From Actinomycetes bacterium (lineage in GTDB: Bacteria; Actinomycetota; Acidimicrobiia; Acidimicrobiales; Microtrichaceae): 7,831 nt of DNA. Location: positions 1-7,831 of the forward strand of contig JAEZAI010000185.1 of assembly GCA_023427825.1 (NCBI GenBank). Direction: 5' to 3'. Each line of letters opens with the position of its first letter. Position 1 is the first letter of the stretch. A model generated the notes under the pieces. The model did not search any database. It saw only the letters and a program-made list of their open reading frames with translations, and was not told the DNA's origin. A program made the translations under genes and the position numbers. Shown here one piece after another: positions 4,197 to 7,831 of the stretch.

Positions 4197-5798
4197 GTGT
4201 ATCCGAGCGTTCTTGGCGAGGTGCCGGACGACGTCGCCGATCGACCCGTCCCGCAGTCAGCTCGAGCGCCGACTCTGACGCGGGCGGAGATCCTGGCGCT
4301 CGCCAGCACCGTCGTCGGCTTCGTGGTCTCCGCGATCGTGGTGCTGGGGACGCAGTGGGCCGCCATCGGCGACATCGCCATGATGGAGATGCTGGCGCGA
4401 GACGTTCCCGGCCATCTGCCGCTTGTCGGCGTGTACTCCCGTTTCGGTTGGTCGCACCCGGGCCCTCTTCAGATCTGGTGGTTGGCCGGATTCCTCCGGG
4501 CTCTTGGTCCGAACGGTCTCATGGTCGGTGCACTCGCATGGCACCTCGTGGCAGTCCTGGCGGCATGGTGGATGGCGAGGCGCATCGCCCGGATCGCAGG
4601 ATGGTGCGTCCTCATCTCGATGTCGGCCGTGCTGGCCGCAGCCACGGCCCAGATGGCTCACAGCCCTTGGAACCCCTACGTGGCGCTGGTGGGTGCCGGC
4701 ACGTTGATCATGGCGGCATGGGCCACGGCCGAGCGACAGCCCTGGGCGCCGGTCGCGCTCGTGGTGTTCGGCTCGATGCTGCTCCAGGCGCACACCGCCA
4801 CCGCTCCGCTCGTCGCCATCGTGGTCGTGGCGGGCGTGTGTCTGGCAGTTTCGACCTCCCGGCGGGAGGGCGGGCCCATCATGTTGCGGCGGTCGCTCGA
4901 TGCCGCGGTCGGCGTGGGGCTGCTGCTCTGGATCGGGCCAGTACTTGACCAGGTCGTCTCGGATGCGCCGAACGCGATGCTCTGGCAGATGGGCGGCGAG
5001 GGCCCGCGGGTCGGGTTCGCTCAGGCTTCCAGCACGCTGACGCGGTCGTTCGCGCTCGTGCCGAGCTGGCTGACTGCAGACGGGCCCGGCCTCCCGTTGG
5101 TCGGCACAGCGTGGGCTGTGCCGGTGTGGCTCGTGATTCCGATCGGCGGTGCCCTCGCAGCTGTCATGCGGCGCGACTGGCCGTTCATCAGAGGTTCGAT
5201 CATCTCGGGCGTTGCCCTCGCCGGAGCCGTCGTGACCTCGGCGATGGTCCGCGGCGAGTTCCACGGCCACTTGGCGGTGATCCAGCGGCCCGTCGCAGCA
5301 CTCGCCATGGCCGTCGGCGCGGCGTCGCTGATCCGGAACCTCAGATGGACCGCAGCGCCGTCGATCGGTGTCCGTCATCTCGCGTCGATGGCGGCGGTCG
5401 TCGTCTGTGCGCTTGCCGCGACGGTGAGCATCCGCCAATACGTCGAGGACGATCGGGAGGAGTCCAACCCCATCTTGATCGAACTGGCCGATCAGGCCGC
5501 CGCCCGCCTGGATGTCAACGACCCGTTGGTCTTCTGGGCGCCTCTCAGCCCAGAGAACTGGTACGCGCCGTTGTATGGGTTGATGGCGCAGCTCGAGCAG
5601 CGCGGGTTCGAGGTCAGCCAACTCCATGCCAATCCCCGGACCATGGGCGCTCAACGGGTTGCCGATGACGATGATCCAGGCATCGACATCGCGGTGGTCA
5701 AGGGACCGATCGGAAGTGATCGGGCCGGATGGGAGGTCGTAGCGACGGCTGGCGGTCCAGAGCCGATGTCAGTGGTGGTGCGCCCGAGAGCAGGGTGA
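4197..5798 (+). CDS. Multi-pass membrane protein, probable GT-C-type glycosyltransferase
   Basis: 533 residues from GTG 4197. GTG 4221 is an equally possible start; neither has a strong ribosome-binding site. About ten hydrophobic segments are visible (near 31-52, 106-127, 134-151, 161-177, 183-215, 236-252, 300-322, 332-350, 362-379, 393-411), followed by a soluble C-terminal domain (about 415-533). The first outside loop holds GDIAMME (Asp 59), the usual place of the catalytic acid in GT-C enzymes that use polyprenyl-phosphate sugars, and then the motif LVGVYSRFGWSHPGPLQ (76-92), which I associate with actinobacterial GT39/ArnT-like membrane proteins. It would transfer sugar on the outer face of the membrane. 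Acceptor and donor are unknown. It stands alone between the attachment site and a convergent MarR gene, outside the element. Confidence 0.7.
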   Translation: MYPSVLGEVPDDVADRPVPQSARAPTLTRAEILALASTVVGFVVSAIVVLGTQWAAIGDIAMMEMLARDVPGHLPLVGVYSRFGWSHPGPLQIWWLAGFLRALGPNGLMVGALAWHLVAVLAAWWMARRIARIAGWCVLISMSAVLAAATAQMAHSPWNPYVALVGAGTLIMAAWATAERQPWAPVALVVFGSMLLQAHTATAPLVAIVVVAGVCLAVSTSRREGGPIMLRRSLDAAVGVGLLLWIGPVLDQVVSDAPNAMLWQMGGEGPRVGFAQASSTLTRSFALVPSWLTADGPGLPLVGTAWAVPVWLVIPIGGALAAVMRRDWPFIRGSIISGVALAGAVVTSAMVRGEFHGHLAVIQRPVAALAMAVGAASLIRNLRWTAAPSIGVRHLASMAAVVVCALAATVSIRQYVEDDREESNPILIELADQAAARLDVNDPLVFWAPLSPENWYAPLYGLMAQLEQRGFEVSQLHANPRTMGAQRVADDDDPGIDIAVVKGPIGSDRAGWEVVATAGGPEPMSVVVRPRAG

Positions 5799-5882
5799 CG
5801 GCTGCGTCCGTGGCCCCGAAGTGGTGCGTGCTGCCGGTTGGCCGTACCAGTCTGCGTCTCGCAAGCGGCCGGGCGCTGCGGA

Positions 5883-6413
5883 TCAGCGCGCCGCGCCCCC
5901 GCCCCGACGACTGCCCCGCGGCCTGACCTCGTCGTCGGGGAGGGCGTCGAGGACCGACCGGGCGAGCTCGCCGAGCTGCAGCATGCCGTCGCGGCCGAGC
6001 ACGTCGACGAGGAGCGCTCGCAAGGCCCGGACATGACCGGGCGCGGCGTCCTCGATCGCGGCGCGACCCTCGGGCGTCAGGGCGACGATCGAGCCGCGGC
6101 CGTCCTCCTCGCACGCACCTCGCTCCACCAGGCCCCGCCGCTCCATGCGGGTGAGCTGGTGCGACAGGCGGCTCTGCTCCCACCGCAGCTCGGTGCACAT
6201 GTCGACCGGCCGGGCCGCGTCGGCGGGGGACTCGGAGAGGTGCACGAGCACCTGGTAGTCGGCCCCGGACAGGCCGGAGCGGGCCTGGAGGTCGCGTTCG
6301 AGCCGCAGGTTCAGCTCGTCGCGCATGTCCATGAAGGCCCGCCACGCGGCCTGCTCCTGGGGGTCCAGCCACGGCACGCCGGCGCGTGCCGTGGCGTCGC
6401 CTCGATCGTTCAA
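5883..6413 (-). CDS. MarR family transcriptional regulator
   Basis: 176 residues. TTG 6413 is chosen because GGAGG lies 6 nt upstream and the TTGA overlaps the TGA stop of pirin, giving translational coupling. The N-terminal WLDPQEQAAWRAFMDM helix is typical of actinobacterial MarR proteins. The winged helix follows at about 47-120: LSGADYQVLVHLSESP, recognition region ELRWEQSRLSHQLTRMERRGLVER, and a wing with EEDGRGSIVALTPEG. A C-terminal dimerisation helix and a basic tail (RPRGSRRGGGAAR) end the protein. MarR dimers bind small phenolic or quinone-like ligands, or sense oxidation, and release DNA. Placement after pirin suggests it senses a compound handled by pirin and represses the pirin-marR transcript through the dyad at 7400-7417. 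The ligand cannot be told. Confidence 0.92.
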   Translation of the reverse strand: MNDRGDATARAGVPWLDPQEQAAWRAFMDMRDELNLRLERDLQARSGLSGADYQVLVHLSESPADAARPVDMCTELRWEQSRLSHQLTRMERRGLVERGACEEDGRGSIVALTPEGRAAIEDAAPGHVRALRALLVDVLGRDGMLQLGELARSVLDALPDDEVRPRGSRRGGGAAR

Positions 6414-7381
6414 CTGGAGCCTCCGAGCGTCGTGGCGGGGACGGTGCCCATCCGGCCGCCGTTGAAGTCGTCGATCGCCTCCAGGATCTGCTCCCGGGTG
6501 TTCATCAGGAACGGTCCGTAGTGGGCGATCGGCTCACGGATGGGCAGGCCGCCGAGCAGGAGGACGTCGAGCTGGTCGGCGTCGCCCGGCTGCTGGTGGG
6601 CTGCCCCGATCCGCACGGTGTCGCCGTCGCCCAGGACGGCCAGCTGGTGGGCCTCGAGCGGACGGCGCTCGGCGCCGACGTAGCCGTTGCCGGTCAGCGC
6701 GTACGCCATTGCGCTGAACCGCGGGTCCCACGGCACCTCGAGCTCTGCGCCCGGGCTCAGCGTGACGTGCGCGTAGGTGATCGGCGTGTGGGTGGATCCG
6801 GGTCCCTCGACGCCGGCGAGGTCACCGGCGATCAGGCGGATGAGGGCCCCGCCGTCGGCCGACGTCAGCAGCCGCAGCTGGTCCCGTCCGATCGCCTGGT
6901 AGCGGGGCGGCGTGAACTTCAGCGACGCCGGCAGGTTGACCCACAGCTGCACGCCGTGGGACACGCCGCCGTTGCGGAAGAACGTCTCGGTGGGGACCTC
7001 GTCGTGGAGGATGCCGGCACCGGCGGTCATCCACTGCGTGTCGCCCTCGCCGATCACGCCTCCGCCGCCGTTGGAGTCGTGGTGGGCGATCTCGCCGTCG
7101 AGCACGTAGGTGACTGTCTCGAAGCCGCGGTGCGGGTGCCAGGGCGCGCCGACCGGCTCGTTGGGCGCGTACGAGACGGGGCCGAGCTGGTCGAACAGGA
7201 AGAACGGGTCGGCGACGTGGGCGTCGACGCCGCCGGGGAACGGGCGCCACACCTCGAACCCGGCGCCCTCGACGGCATGGTGGGCGTTCACCAGGCGCGT
7301 GACGGGACGCGCGGTGGCGTCGGCGGCCGGGGTGGTGATGCGGGGCAGGACGAGCGTGTCGTCGACGGTGATGGCGGGCAT
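6410..7381 (-). CDS. Pirin family protein (bicupin)
   Basis: 323 residues, close to the usual pirin length. ATG 7381 has GGAGG 5 nt upstream. The N-terminal cupin carries the family signature: DPFFLFDQLGP (about 58-68), then APWHPHRGFETVTYVLDGEIAHHDSNG with three histidine metal ligands, and GAGILHDEVP, where the family usually reads HSE. The C-terminal cupin (about 190-300) is the non-catalytic half. Bacterial pirins bind Fe or another divalent metal. Some cleave quercetin and others modulate enzymes by binding, so the role here is open. It is the upstream partner of marR (TTGA overlap) and lies about 60 nt downstream of the hydrolase gene, with a candidate operator in that gap. Dioxygenase activity is not proven by the motifs. 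Confidence 0.92.
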   Translation of the reverse strand: MPAITVDDTLVLPRITTPAADATARPVTRLVNAHHAVEGAGFEVWRPFPGGVDAHVADPFFLFDQLGPVSYAPNEPVGAPWHPHRGFETVTYVLDGEIAHHDSNGGGGVIGEGDTQWMTAGAGILHDEVPTETFFRNGGVSHGVQLWVNLPASLKFTPPRYQAIGRDQLRLLTSADGGALIRLIAGDLAGVEGPGSTHTPITYAHVTLSPGAELEVPWDPRFSAMAYALTGNGYVGAERRPLEAHQLAVLGDGDTVRIGAAHQQPGDADQLDVLLLGGLPIREPIAHYGPFLMNTREQILEAIDDFNGGRMGTVPATTLGGSS

Positions 7382-7399
7382 CGTGACCTCCGAGAGGTA

Positions 7400-7417
7400 G
7401 TTGACGTGTCATTCAAC
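7400..7417. promoter_or_regulatory. Dyad in front of pirin, candidate MarR operator
   Basis: GTTGA (7400-7404) and TCAAC (7413-7417) form an inverted repeat with an 8-nt spacer, 18 bp in all, lying 19 bp upstream of the pirin ATG and in the only gap before the pirin-marR pair. Size and TTGA...TCAA ends fit common MarR-type operators. Binding is inferred. Confidence 0.4.
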
Positions 7418-7442
7418 CAGGGCCGACCCGCCGTTGTTCCCG

Positions 7443-7831
7443 TCAGCCCGCGTCGTCCGCCTCCTCGTTGGTGTACTCCACGAACGTCCGGCACGGCTGG
7501 CCTCGGAGGCCCGGGCACGGTGGCAGCGAGGGCGGGTACGCGACGCCCTTCAGCAGGTCCGGCGACAGCGGGAGGACGAGGCGCGACGGGTGCTCGGCGG
7601 AGTGGCCGATGTCGATCGTCGTGTCGTCCGGCTGCTCGTCGATGATGTAGGTCCACCGGGGCCGGTCGCCGCCCGGCGTGTGCACCGACAGCCGGATCCG
7701 CGACCCGGCCCGCACGATGTGGGCGAACGGGAACACCTCGACGCGGGCTTCGGCCCACTCGTTGCGGGTGAGCGGCTCGGCATCGGACTCGAGCTGCGAG
7801 TGGAGGGGCAGCAGCTCGGTGGAGCCCTCTG
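7443..7831 (-). CDS. CocE/NonD-type hydrolase, C-terminal part (5' end outside window)
   Basis: Only the last 128 residues are inside the window; the frame runs off the right edge with no start. The segment matches the C-terminal jelly-roll domain of the X-Pro dipeptidyl-peptidase/CocE group: RVEVFPFAHIVRAGSRIRLSVHTPGGDRPRW, then DTTIDIGHSAEHPSRLVLPL, and the tail LPPCPGLRGQPCRTFVEY with two cysteines. In this family the catalytic Ser-Asp-His triad lies in the missing alpha/beta-hydrolase part, so substrate class (acyl or cocaine-like esters, beta-lactam esters, peptides) cannot be judged. The gene precedes pirin and marR on the same strand with about 60 nt between, so it may or may not share their transcript. 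Confidence 0.85.
   Translation of the reverse strand, partial: EGSTELLPLHSQLESDAEPLTRNEWAEARVEVFPFAHIVRAGSRIRLSVHTPGGDRPRWTYIIDEQPDDTTIDIGHSAEHPSRLVLPLSPDLLKGVAYPPSLPPCPGLRGQPCRTFVEYTNEEADDAG

Noticed and set aside
4257..5654. Minus-strand 465-codon open frame
   Set aside because: Antisense shadow of the membrane-protein gene; the product is rich in His, Arg and Gly without domain signs.
6386..7645. Plus-strand 419-codon open frame
   Set aside because: Antisense to pirin and the hydrolase, which have clear family motifs. Long open frames opposite high-GC genes are expected, and the translation has no recognisable domain.
1..7831. CRISPR array, insertion sequence or rRNA genes
   Set aside because: No spaced repeat array, transposase motif or rRNA-like sequence was seen.

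Overview
High-GC DNA with G/C-rich third codon positions, Shine-Dalgarno boxes of the GGAGG type, GTG and TTG starts and actinobacterial-looking proteins (MarR, pirin, a CocE/NonD hydrolase with a CPxLRGQPCR tail, and a GT-C-like membrane protein with an SRFGWSHPGP motif). The source is most likely an actinomycete-phylum bacterium. The genus cannot be read from this window.

The left half (about 14-3996) looks like a very small integrative element of roughly 4 kb lying between two copies of a tRNA 3' end. A perfect 21-bp repeat (14-34 and 3976-3996) sits inside a 51-bp imperfect direct repeat. The right copy extends back to the anticodon of what looks like a tRNA-Val(GAC) 3' half and is followed by a perfect hairpin terminator, so it is probably the displaced original tRNA end. 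The left copy is cut by the window edge. Just inside the left end is a tyrosine recombinase (150-1312) whose frame is broken by an apparent one-base deletion exactly in the catalytic HDLRH box, so the element may be immobilised. Next come two cargo genes of unknown function: a secreted four-cysteine protein (about 1527-1982, with an unclear start) and a membrane-anchored protein (2043-2501). A strong hairpin at 2523-2550 separates them from two minus-strand regulatory genes. These are a small CPxC protein (3627-3809) overlapping by ATGA with an HTH + ImmA/IrrE metallopeptidase (2584-3630). No replication, transfer, packaging or transposase genes are seen.

The two ends of the element mirror each other. 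The integrase gene and the minus-strand regulatory operon both start at the same 12-mer, GTGACCCCCATG, embedded in a dyad of GACCCC...GGGGTC, with related short motifs further upstream. This suggests one operator controlling both inward-facing transcripts, probably read by the element's own HTH protein.

The right half is ordinary chromosome. It holds a 533-aa multi-pass GT-C-like membrane protein (4197-5798, plus strand). It also holds a minus-strand group with the C-terminal end of a CocE/NonD-type hydrolase (7443-7831), a pirin (6410-7381) and a MarR regulator (5883-6413). The MarR start overlaps the pirin stop by TTGA. A small dyad in front of pirin is a candidate MarR operator.
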